Assembly: GCF_019795105.1 (NCBI RefSeq)
Contig: NZ_JAIMFO010000005.1
Span: 304,389 to 368,388, forward strand
DNA length: 64,000 nucleotides
Direction of reading: 5' to 3'
Source of the DNA: Collinsella ureilytica
Lineage (GTDB): Bacteria; Actinomycetota; Coriobacteriia; Coriobacteriales; Coriobacteriaceae
The notes beneath the pieces were generated by a model, which saw only the letters and a program-made list of their open reading frames with translations, was not told where the DNA came from and searched no databases. The position numbers and the translations under genes were made by a program. Below are positions 18,801-25,698 of the stretch, one piece after another. Position 1 is the stretch's first letter. Every line of letters begins with the position of its first letter.

Positions 18801-19174
18801 GCATCTGATGCCGCTTGTGCTTTTTCTTGAGCTTTGCCCGTTTGCTCAGCAGCTGCTTGAGCGTCTGCAAGCTCTTGCGCACGCTCCTTCTTTGCCGCTT
18901 CCGCCTTTGCAACGGCATCGGCAAGTTGTTGTGCGGCGTCCTGCTGAGCCGTGGATGCTCCCGGCTCACCGCCCAGTCCCGCTGAAACCGGGCTTGCTCC
19001 TGCGTGAGAATCCTGAACAGCTGAAGCCTCCATTGCCTGAGCGGAGGTATACGGCCTTAAGATTGACCCTGCAATAAGAGCTGTTACTGCAGCTGAAGCC
19101 GCAACGCGTCGAAGCGCCACATGCCTTTTCTGCGGCGTCTCTTTTAGATGCTTGGGCTGATACGTTGACTTCAT
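15809..19174 (-). CDS. long coiled-coil surface protein with a central CAP domain and an LPQTF sorting signal
   Basis: A 1121-residue exported protein. Residues 1-48 are a signal peptide (RRVAASAAVTALIAG core, AQA cleavage). Residues about 60-440 and 690-1075 are Ala/Lys/Gln/Glu-rich and predicted to be continuous coiled coil. Between them (about 445-680) is a CAP (SCP/PR-1) domain with the conserved GHSPHSGNENAAW segment and TCGHYYNIV. The C-terminus has a hydrophobic helix and SKRTKK tail, but the sorting motif is LPQTF at residues 1083-1087 instead of LPXTG. The ATG at 19174 has AAGGAG upstream; an earlier in-frame start at 19228 has no ribosome site. The architecture suggests a stalk displaying a CAP head and an adhesive or host-interacting role; this is inference. 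Confidence 0.88.
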   Translation of the reverse strand: MKSTYQPKHLKETPQKRHVALRRVAASAAVTALIAGSILRPYTSAQAMEASAVQDSHAGASPVSAGLGGEPGASTAQQDAAQQLADAVAKAEAAKKERAQELADAQAAAEQTGKAQEKAQAASDAAASKAAQTQQQATDALDAQIDTAAKAAQKADTALKAADDAQKKAAAEEESATAKLSAAQKAQANSETAVKEAEKKAATSEQIDAAQRERDAAQKSADAAQAELKKARETEQTARTQKEAADAELATTTKNLDEATAAQKKAEASKAQAQSDLEKAKTELAKVPGDQKQAAAEESKVRQAKEAADAAQAQAQKDKEALDSAQAAQAEEQTKLTQAKDNLTKATADAQAADEKKQQADKTFTAAEEALTKAKASDTAAREEKKKAETEQTTAREQKTQADEALITADDSKKAAEQQLAQAKEELKKQGTPAAPEELAKKSAVDFYTWVKDNAASGQDDAHSAQAAIDNIQTKSPSNAQYTHVGDPKDATSIANMKPALEQMKLLNQYRQEVGLEPLKVQLALMGRAQSDANYSANVLGHSPHSGNENAAWNSSTNANFTKQWVEGGKNEKKIFDDAVAKMGKGPIAPKDVHAFYTANKAELEKLGADFSTCGHYYNIVATDYKVMGFGVATYSDKFPVTAVVDFERTEQVDGKQAKAYTVDEFEKLYNQYVDSLSKTDPAHSKAAEEAQAKVVEAQKKVDEATKKVAEAQKKAMDAAEALTRADAAVKAADEKIAQAGLEAAQKTRDEAFAAAQSADAQVIQAETKKSDAETEAQQAEAKKTAADTKVQEAQTAYDAAKKEADAKTAAHKKLADDFDKTYGKLAELTKAVADAEAELKKATTELETAQAALPVAQQKHDEAIQAQKKAEDAYKDAQTTAAQRQNDATAATEKLEHTGKKLDSLTRSQSDLEAARKEAEQAKKDVVDAEAKLKDAEEGKKKADAALSDAQKAVTKPQADLAVLRAIDLKKAIETGAVDGLPESLAALAAAAHAAKNEALAAQKTLEAAKAAHAPFARAVADAQAAYNLAAAELAHAQAELAQEKEEQAAKQAALRASQQAQQAKYMKKASAKSKKSSSAHLPQTFDGSELYAYVSAVGVFIASAGMMASKRTKKHDENR

Positions 19175-19249
19175 ATCATCAAACTCCTTCCAGATAAGAG
19201 CACGAGTAAGCGAGCACAGGATACCCACTTACTCACTATCAAAGAGCGG

Positions 19250-19267
19250 ATCATCTCTTTAGATGAT
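19250..19267. promoter_or_regulatory. palindrome upstream of the CAP protein gene
   Basis: Arms atcatct (19250-19256) and agatgat (19261-19267) separated by four bases, about 75 bp before the start codon. It could be an operator; no regulator is encoded next to it. Confidence 0.35.
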
Positions 19268-19472
19268 GTAATGCGTCGCTTTTCTTCATATTGCTAAACT
19301 GTGGATGGATTATATACGCTGTATGCATATGTTCTATGCGTACACGGACAACTTTTTGAAGATGCCCACAATCTTTTCTGTTGAAGCGATGTCAGAGCCC
19401 GCTTTCTAAGAATATGATTCAGTTTTACAATTGTTGGGGACAGTTCCTTTAGCTCTAAATCAAAAATTGATC

Positions 19473-20627
19473 CTATGAGGCAAACAAAATCACACCACAT
19501 ACTGCAGCGCCTACAACAGCACCACGAACACCACCGGTGGCATTACCGACAATAGCAGCGCATCCAATTTCGAAGAAACACGTGGAAATTAGTGGGATAA
19601 CCACTGTTGAGGAAATGCCCATAGAACCGGTAATCAGAATCGTCAAAATAGATGTGATCATGGCAACGATAAGCCCGATCAACAGCGCATTGGGAGCATA
19701 CGGGAAAATTACTGGCACATCCAAGGCAGGAATGGCATCAGGAACAATCTTTTCAGCGATTCCTTGAAAGGCAGGAACAATTTCAGCAATAAGCATACGA
19801 ACACCCTGAAGCATAATCGTTATACCAACGCCGAAATAAATTACATGGGTAAAAATATAAGTAAAAGCTCCTGTTTTCCCTTCAGCGTAACCCCACACTA
19901 CAGCTGGATCCTGCCCGTTGGCAACCAGAATAATGTACATAACGATATAGGTAACTCCAATAGCAAACGAGCCTGTAATGGCAATCTCTCTAAGAAATCC
20001 AAGCGACTTGGGGAAGCTCAATTCTTCAGTTGAGTGGCGCTTGTTACCAATAAGGCCTGAGATCGCAGAAAGGCACGTTGTTGGATGCCCAATAGTAAAT
20101 GAATCATCTCCAGTAACCTCCTTCACAAATGGACGCATAAGATTTGGAAAAACTACCATATATAGTGCAGTAAATACTGCTGCCAAAGCTATGAGTTTTA
20201 TTCCAGAAAGACCGGCATCCACACCAGCCGCGATAAAAACCAAGGGAAACCAATACAGCATATGCCCGGTTAAAAATATAGACTTCCATTTAGTAAAACG
20301 GGCTACCAAGATGTTAATAGCAAACGCTAAGATCATAACAATACCGATTTCAGTGCCATACTCAGCACTGATATTAACTGTCGTAGATTTAACTGCCTGA
20401 GGCATAATGCTGTTACATGCAGCGGAGATTCCATCAATTGAATTGCCAGTAATAAGGGACGTACCTGTTGAGAGGACGAAAAAACCTACGCCCGTCATGA
20501 CTGTTCCTCGAACAACCTCAGTGACCGATTTTCTCTGTAAAATCAAACCAATCATAGCGATAAGTGCGATAAAAATAGCACCTTGCCCAAAAATCTCATT
20601 GATAATGAAATTTAGAATTGTATCAAT
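19473..20627 (-). CDS. ascorbate-type (SgaT/UlaA) PTS membrane subunit IIC, with an ATT start and short C-terminus
   Basis: Multi-pass membrane protein of the UlaA/SgaT family, which imports L-ascorbate or related sugars coupled to phosphorylation. Family landmarks: QRKSVTEVVRGTVMTGVGFF near the N-terminus, a FTIGHPTTC motif, and ITIMLQGVRMLIAEIVPAF. The first ATG in frame is at 20555, but homology continues 24 codons further upstream (DTILNFIINEIFGQGAIF), and the only initiation context there is GAAGGAG six bases before an ATT at 20627-20625, with an in-frame TGA just before. From ATT the protein has 384 residues; UlaA has about 465, so the C-terminus appears cut. It follows a IIB stump and is probably non-functional or poorly expressed. 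Confidence 0.78.
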   Translation of the reverse strand: MDTILNFIINEIFGQGAIFIALIAMIGLILQRKSVTEVVRGTVMTGVGFFVLSTGTSLITGNSIDGISAACNSIMPQAVKSTTVNISAEYGTEIGIVMILAFAINILVARFTKWKSIFLTGHMLYWFPLVFIAAGVDAGLSGIKLIALAAVFTALYMVVFPNLMRPFVKEVTGDDSFTIGHPTTCLSAISGLIGNKRHSTEELSFPKSLGFLREIAITGSFAIGVTYIVMYIILVANGQDPAVVWGYAEGKTGAFTYIFTHVIYFGVGITIMLQGVRMLIAEIVPAFQGIAEKIVPDAIPALDVPVIFPYAPNALLIGLIVAMITSILTILITGSMGISSTVVIPLISTCFFEIGCAAIVGNATGGVRGAVVGAAVCGVILFAS

Positions 20628-20639
20628 TCTTCACTCCTT

Positions 20640-20837
20640 CTACTGACGAGCAGACTCGAGATATGCCATGACCTTTTCTTCTACTTCTTTTTTGCTCATG
20701 AAGTTATCGAGCTCAACTATTGGGACTTTTGCACGATCTTTGATACGCTCACCGAGCTCCTTGGAGATAAAAATGACGTCGCACTCGTTTGCACAACACG
20801 AAGCCACATCACCACAAAAAACTTCAATATCGATGTT
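20640..20837 (-). pseudogene. stump of an ascorbate-type PTS IIB subunit
   Basis: Reading toward the IIC gene, the frame IDIEVFCGDVASCCANECDV, a segment with FISKELGERIKDRAKVP, then VMAYLESARQ and a TAG (20642-20640) matches the C-terminal half of PTS IIB proteins. An in-frame TGA precedes it at 20840-20838 and the N-terminal half with the phosphorylated Cys is absent. Its stop lies next to the IIC ribosome site, as in an intact operon. The break coincides with the end of the RelE toxin gene, suggesting that the toxin-antitoxin insertion or an associated deletion removed the front of the operon. Confidence 0.75.
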
Positions 20838-20842
20838 TCAGC

Positions 20843-21133
20843 CTAAAGCGCACGCTTAGGTAGATTCTTATAAACACCCTGCTTATGACCAATCCGAACT
20901 GCCAGAATAGTGAGAACTTCATCCTGTATCTGGCCGAGAATCCTATATGCTCCAACACGCCAACGCCATCCGCACGCCGTTCCTTGAAGCTGTTTTCCAC
21001 CATGAACCATTCTCGGATTTTCACATCCGTGTAGATGCTCATGAATCCAAGACAAAATCATGAGACGCTGCTTCTTCGGTATGTTACGGAGACTCTTTAC
21101 AGCTGGTTGCGCAAATTCAACTTTGTAGGTCAC
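20843..21133 (-). CDS. RelE/ParE-superfamily toxin
   Basis: A 96-residue basic protein (MTYKVEFAQPAVKSLRNIPK at the N-terminus, GGKQLQGTACGWRWRVGAYR in the middle) typical of RelE mRNA interferases, which cut mRNA in the ribosome A site. The basic residues and the Arg of WRVGAYRIL correspond to the family's RNA-binding core. Its ATG overlaps the antitoxin stop by 4 nt, the usual order (antitoxin first). It ends five bases before the stop that truncates the PTS IIB stump. Confidence 0.9.
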   Translation of the reverse strand: MTYKVEFAQPAVKSLRNIPKKQRLMILSWIHEHLHGCENPRMVHGGKQLQGTACGWRWRVGAYRILGQIQDEVLTILAVRIGHKQGVYKNLPKRAL

Positions 21134-21357
21134 TCGCCCATCATAGCCATACGCATGACCTCTTCCATTGAATACGTCACGCCATCATCTTCAGCCAGAG
21201 CTTCTCGATATGCTTGAAGATCAGCTGCTTCTTCGACTCTTTCAAGCGAGCTTTTCCGGACAAACTCAGAAAAACTTTCTCCCATAAAGTCGGCGCAGGA
21301 TTTGATCCAATCTTTTTCCTCATCTGTAAACCGAATAGCAGTCGCCCGCATAGCCAT
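21130..21357 (-). CDS. RelB-like antitoxin (ribbon-helix-helix type)
   Basis: A 75-residue protein beginning MAMRATAIRFTDEEKDWIKS, a ribbon-helix-helix N-terminus, with an acidic C-terminal half that should wrap the toxin. The ATG at 21357 has GGAGGGC upstream. A perfect inverted repeat lies 13 bp before the start, fitting autoregulation by the antitoxin/toxin complex. Translation is coupled to relE by an ATGA-type overlap. Confidence 0.88.
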   Translation of the reverse strand: MAMRATAIRFTDEEKDWIKSCADFMGESFSEFVRKSSLERVEEAADLQAYREALAEDDGVTYSMEEVMRMAMMGE

Positions 21358-21369
21358 ATGCCCTCCACC

Positions 21370-21394
21370 CTTCGTACTACGATGTAGTACGAAG
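21370..21394. promoter_or_regulatory. operator of the toxin-antitoxin operon
   Basis: Arms cttcgtactac (21370-21380) and gtagtacgaag (21384-21394) are perfect 11-bp inverted repeats around three bases. On the minus strand a TAAGAT -10-like hexamer abuts the palindrome, so binding would block transcription. Confidence 0.75.
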
Positions 21395-21675
21395 ATCTTA
21401 CCACAGAGGCTCAAGAGCAATATGGCAGCATCGAGGGTTCATCAGTACAAAGTGCCCTCTTGAAATAGTGCTTTCTGTTAGGAAGCTCTGAAGTGAAGAG
21501 ACTCCTTCGAGTGAAAGGACTGATGAGCGATGCTTGAAGACGCTGCACCTGTATGTCAAAGGGGCCTCCATGAGTGATTACCCGTGCTTGACCAAGGTCG
21601 CTGCAGGACAATGGGGTAGCCGAGGCCGCCAGAGGACAACCGAAACCACATGATTCATTTGAAATGAAAAGCGAA

Positions 21676-21704
21676 AAGGCCGGGCGATAGAGGAGCCCGA
21701 CCTT
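21676..21704 (-). terminator. terminator of tRNA-Arg
   Basis: Arms aaggccgggc (21676-21685) and gcccgacctt (21695-21704), one G-U pair, followed on the minus strand by TTTTCGCTTTT. It sits 12 bp after the tRNA. The rest of the 21421-21675 gap shows no gene. Confidence 0.85.
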
Positions 21705-21715
21705 TTATAAACGAC

Positions 21716-21792
21716 TGGTGCGGCGTACAGGATTCGAACCTGTGACGTTCTGATTCGTAGTCAGACCCTCTATCCAGCTGAGGTAACGCCGC
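21716..21792 (-). tRNA. tRNA-Arg (anticodon ACG)
   Basis: Cloverleaf on the minus strand: acceptor GCGGCGT/ACGCCGC, anticodon stem TCTGA/TCAGA with loop CTACGAA, T-loop GGTTCGAATCC, and an encoded CCA end. Anticodon ACG reads CGN codons after A-to-I editing. Confidence 0.95.
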
Positions 21793-22063
21793 AACACAAG
21801 AGATATATTCGCACGCGTGCAGGGGTGCGTCAAGCATCTTTTTTACAAATTGCCGTCTGTCTCCATCGACTCCCCTCATTGAGCCATCTATCTAGGCTGA
21901 ATTTCGAACGGTGGCACGAATATCTTGCAGCGTGCGATCCGTAGTGTCTTTGCCTGCCTACATACTCGCCCATACGGCCGAGCACAAACGAGCAATCGAG
22001 CAATATGTCGCTGCTATTGGGCATACTATGAGAAGTTCGCACCGATTTGGAAGGAGGGGTTCT

Positions 22064-24493
22064 ATGACTGATCGATCAATCGTTGAGGTACCACTTTTGC
22101 CTCGCCCCGATCGGCTTCCCCGCCTTCCTGGCCAGCCAAAAGATACAACCTATGTGCTCGTCAATAACATCTGTCCTCAGCCTCAAGACTCCTTGGGTTA
22201 CTTGGCGGAGCGAATCGATCCTTTTCACGCTCGCCTCATTGCATGCCTGGCAAAAGATGGTCGAGTGCTTGCGGTTACTGAGCCAGTTGAAGAATTTCCC
22301 GAGGTTGCCGGACTCCTCATTGCAAAAGAGCACGACAACGGGAGTGGCGGGATCTATCTTGCTGTACCCGGAATCTCAATGACCCGTGTTGGTGCCTACG
22401 AAATAGATCCGCCCGCCGGTTTTCGTGAAGTGACCCCGGACAAAGGGTGCAATCGTTCTCAGACACTTCGTCCATTCATTGCCTCGCTCTATCTTCGTTA
22501 TCTGGTTTTTCCAAACGAAGATGTACGATCCTCAATTCCTGTCTCCCTGCGTGCTCACGAGATCGACGCCGAGCTGAAGCAGCCGCTTGATACGCCGGTA
22601 GAAATCTTTGAGCATTTTAATGACACGCCGCTACCAGACGCGCTTGAGGCTCTGCTTTTTCGTCTCAAAACGGCACAGCAGCTTTCCGGAATTGAACAGT
22701 TTGCTTTGCGACTCTTTGCGCATACCGACCTGAACCAACTCCGCGAAATCGCTCTGCGCGCCGATTTGCAGCTTGCACGCATCGAACGCACGCGATCTTT
22801 TTACCTCAAGCTTGATCAAGAAAAGCTCAGCCCTGCTGATCTGACCTTTCTTTTTGCTCTCGAGGCTACGTTCAACCGAATTTCACGCGTACTTGATGCA
22901 ATGGGAGCCGGTCTTGCTCCAATTACTGCGTCACCAACCGAAGCGGCCTGCATCGCAATCGATAAGCGCGTGCTGAGCGATGTGGGAAGCTCCTGCCGAA
23001 AGCTCCTCGCACGCGCGTTTGAGCCCAACCGATGGGCAGCCCCGGTCAATCCAAGCGGCTATACCTGTGAGGCTGGTGGCGAGTGGGATGTACGCACACG
23101 GCTTGCATCCACCTGCGAGCATTTGAACCTCGTCTTTAGGCTGGAATACAATTTCCGCTTCCACGCTGCAAAAAATTTGATAGGCATTCAGTTTATCCAG
23201 CCTGATGTACAGGCCATGCAAGCCTGGTCGTTTGATGCTGCCACCAACTCCTGGCACGATCTTGAAGTGCCGACACGCGAGACTATGGCACATGAGATGG
23301 CAGCGCGCATGGCGCTCGTTTTAGCTGCGGCATGCTTCTCGTCCGGAGCAACGATTGAGCGCTGCGCTGTCCAGATGCAAACGACGTCGCTCAAACCAGC
23401 CCGATCTTTTAGCTTTGAGCGCGGCGCATTCGTCTCTGACTGCCTCTCTGCCTCAGACAATCTTGATCGCTTCTCATTAGTCGATGCCAATGCTTCTCAC
23501 GTCTTGGCTCCCTTTGAAGTTGCTCACGACCACCCTGATCTTGATGTCTTGCGCGTGCCAGCACCTGGCCTCGCAACTCCTGCTGCCGCCGATGAGCGCG
23601 CTTTACCCTCTGACCTACAGCGACTGCTTCTTGCAGACACCGCTCAAGAGCTTGCCATCATGGATGGCGAAGATGATCCTTGGATGCTCAGGCTGCAGCA
23701 AACGCGCTCACGAGAATCTCAGGATTTAGACCGTGCAGGGGCTGAATACGCAAGGATTATCGAAGAGATTCAGGCAAGCTGTGCTGCTAAGGAGCTTCTT
23801 GCAAGCCGCCCGCTCGTGAGCCGATATGCAGATGAACTCTGGCAGCGCATGCTTATGGGATACAAAGCCGAAGATCCTGATCTCAGAATCTATCGCCTGC
23901 CGCATGCTCTCTTTGAGGCACAGCTGAGCCTTACCAACCTCTATGCACACGCTGGCAGAACAGATGATGCCATCCGCGAAGCACGTAATCTTTTGGATAT
24001 AGCCCCTGTATCGAGCCGTGCGCACTTCAGCCTCATCAATCTGCTTGCCTATGTTGGCCGCTTTGATGAGGTCATTGAGGTTGCTCGGCATGGCATGCCT
24101 TTTGCCTACGATTTAGAAGACTGCGCCTATTATCTCTACCGCCTTGCATTTGCACTCTGGACTGAGGGTGATCATACCGGGGCTCTCGCCTGCTATAGCA
24201 TGATGCCAAATCTTGGTAATGATCTTGATCAAACCGCTCGTACCGAAATGCAGTACCTTTTGAGTGAGATGGGTTTAAGCGAGCCTCCCGCTATTCAGGA
24301 GATAAAAGCTGCCCTTGCAAAACGCGGCATTGATGCACCTCCAACCGATGAACTCATTGCCTTTCTAATCGAGGTATCCCAGCGACTTTGCGATGCAGGA
24401 TTTCACTATCTAGCAGCGCATTGCGTTCTTGAGATGGGTCGTATCATCGGCGACGACGAGCTTGGCGTCGTCTTACGCTCACTCAACTGGTAG
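22064..24493 (+). CDS. large tetratricopeptide-repeat protein of unknown function
   Basis: An 809-residue soluble protein without signal peptide or membrane helices. The start at 22064 has GGAGGGG 6 nt upstream; frames extending to 21911 lack a ribosome site. The first 600 residues are unrecognised (an N-terminal domain, a helical region near 180-300, and a beta-rich part near 340-480). Residues about 600-760 contain several TPR-like helices (LTNLYAHAGRTDDAIREARN, FSLINLLAYVGRFDEVIEVA, FALWTEGDHTGALACY), pointing to a protein-binding scaffold. It lies alone between tRNA-Arg and tRNA-Ser. Confidence 0.85.
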   Translation: MTDRSIVEVPLLPRPDRLPRLPGQPKDTTYVLVNNICPQPQDSLGYLAERIDPFHARLIACLAKDGRVLAVTEPVEEFPEVAGLLIAKEHDNGSGGIYLAVPGISMTRVGAYEIDPPAGFREVTPDKGCNRSQTLRPFIASLYLRYLVFPNEDVRSSIPVSLRAHEIDAELKQPLDTPVEIFEHFNDTPLPDALEALLFRLKTAQQLSGIEQFALRLFAHTDLNQLREIALRADLQLARIERTRSFYLKLDQEKLSPADLTFLFALEATFNRISRVLDAMGAGLAPITASPTEAACIAIDKRVLSDVGSSCRKLLARAFEPNRWAAPVNPSGYTCEAGGEWDVRTRLASTCEHLNLVFRLEYNFRFHAAKNLIGIQFIQPDVQAMQAWSFDAATNSWHDLEVPTRETMAHEMAARMALVLAAACFSSGATIERCAVQMQTTSLKPARSFSFERGAFVSDCLSASDNLDRFSLVDANASHVLAPFEVAHDHPDLDVLRVPAPGLATPAAADERALPSDLQRLLLADTAQELAIMDGEDDPWMLRLQQTRSRESQDLDRAGAEYARIIEEIQASCAAKELLASRPLVSRYADELWQRMLMGYKAEDPDLRIYRLPHALFEAQLSLTNLYAHAGRTDDAIREARNLLDIAPVSSRAHFSLINLLAYVGRFDEVIEVARHGMPFAYDLEDCAYYLYRLAFALWTEGDHTGALACYSMMPNLGNDLDQTARTEMQYLLSEMGLSEPPAIQEIKAALAKRGIDAPPTDELIAFLIEVSQRLCDAGFHYLAAHCVLEMGRIIGDDELGVVLRSLNW

Positions 24494-24780
24494 TCTCTCG
24501 AGCGCGAACGATTTCTACAAACGGGACGCACCGTGCCAGAATTACCTCCTGAAGAGAAAAGCGCTTACCCTGTGCTCACGAGCTCTAGCCCATGAGGAAA
24601 ATTGAACAACCGCCTCAAGGGAGCACGGGCTCCGCTCGAGGCGCTTATTGCACAGGAAATGCAGCTCGGAAATCCGTGCGCTCCATGTGTGCAGCCGACA
24701 CAAACGATGGCAAAACACGAACATCCAAATTGGCACACTGTACGAATGAAGCCGTCTGGGTTATGATGCTTGGGCTATAC

Positions 24781-24871
24781 GGAGAGCTGACCGAGAGGCC
24801 GAAGGTGCTCGCCTGCTAAGCGAGTATTCCCCTAAAGGGAATCTGGGGTTCGAATCCCCAGCTCTCCGCCA
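24781..24871 (+). tRNA. tRNA-Ser (anticodon GCT)
   Basis: Acceptor GGAGAGC/GCTCTCC, anticodon loop CTGCTAA (anticodon GCT, codons AGC/AGU), a long variable arm (tattcccctaaagggaat), T-loop GGTTCGAATCC and an encoded CCA. Confidence 0.96.
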
Positions 24872-24882
24872 GCGAATTCAAC

Positions 24883-24916
24883 GGCTCTCTGGCTTTTAGC
24901 TGGAGAGCCGATGCTT
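24883..24916 (+). terminator. terminator after tRNA-Ser
   Basis: ggctctc (24883-24889) pairs with gagagcc (24903-24909), followed by gatgctttt. The stem is short and the T-run weak. The gap 24494-24780 before the tRNA contains only an imperfect hairpin (cgcctc/gaggcg, 24611-24643) that could end the TPR gene transcript. Confidence 0.55.
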
Positions 24917-24937
24917 TTGCAAACCCGTGCTAGCAAA

Positions 24938-25285
24938 CTAACGCACAATCGGCGGCTCCTTAACCTCGTAGCCAATATTGAGCCTGCGCAAAAAAGCACG
25001 AATATCGGCATCTGCCTCTACACCAGTAAATTCACTCGCAAGAACCGCTGGAAGCTGTGGACTCAAATCAGCTTGTACAAATTCCATGAGCGATGAAGTA
25101 CCGGCAGGATCAACCAAGGTGGTAACGGGATGAGGAGACTCTTCAAAACACCACTGCGTAAGCGGACCCTCACTCACCCGCATGATTTGTAGGCCTCCCT
25201 CCCGCGTCATCGCGCAATCAATGCGCAAAGACTCCCCGTCTTCCGAACTCTCGAACAAAACTGCAACTTCTTGGAACACCTGCAT
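24938..25285 (-). CDS. hypothetical protein, 115 residues
   Basis: A small acidic protein (MQVFQEVAVLFESSEDGESL at the start) with GGAGGGAGC before the ATG at 25285. No signal peptide, membrane helix or recognised motif. Mixed alpha/beta composition and a single Cys in TQWCFEESPHPV. Not recognised; it stands alone with a repeat region upstream. Confidence 0.75.
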   Translation of the reverse strand: MQVFQEVAVLFESSEDGESLRIDCAMTREGGLQIMRVSEGPLTQWCFEESPHPVTTLVDPAGTSSLMEFVQADLSPQLPAVLASEFTGVEADADIRAFLRRLNIGYEVKEPPIVR

Positions 25286-25403
25286 TTTGCTCCCTCCTGT
25301 GCCTTTTTCTTATAGTCATTCTATCATAAAAAGCGAACATGTGTTCGTATATTTTTAGTATTCTGAAGAAGGTGGTAGGAGAAGATGATGCGTCAGGCTC
25401 AGC

Positions 25404-25685
25404 CTTGAGATGCCTCGTTCGAGCTTCCATGCTCGGCCTGCCTATACAGCGATGTGAGTCTCGGTTGTAAGGGCTGCTTACGGTGTCGTACCTACTTATA
25501 CAACACTGGATCTCTCGATCTTGAAGCGCCTAGTTCGAACTGCGTTACTCGACCTGCTGAAACGGCAACGTGAGCTTCGATTGTAGGACTGTTTACGTTG
25601 TCATGCCTACTCGTGTGTTGCCAGAGCTGCTGATACAACAAGGTAAGCTGAGCTCTTAGAGCTGGTTACGTTGCCGTACCTGACC
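25404..25685. repeat. diverged long tandem repeat (116-nt period)
   Basis: A unit beginning cttgagatgcctcgttcgag at 25404 recurs in diverged form at 25520 (cttgaagcgcctagttcgaa), including the gtgag-tcg-ttgta and ttacg-tgtc-tgcctact segments; a shortened third copy covers about 25627-25685. It fills the gap between the hypothetical gene and mupG; no gene is visible in it. Confidence 0.75.
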
Positions 25686-25698
25686 GCTTGCGCAGCAC

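Noticed and set aside
16000-19077. Many long open frames on the plus strand opposite the CAP/coiled-coil gene, some Leu/Cys/Phe-rich and membrane-like
   Set aside because: They are antisense readings of Ala/Lys/Gln/Glu-rich codons; none has a ribosome site and the minus-strand gene has signal peptide, domains and sorting signal.
25404-25685. Diversity-generating retroelement template/variable repeat pair
   Set aside because: No reverse transcriptase gene is in the window and the changes between copies are not concentrated at adenines.
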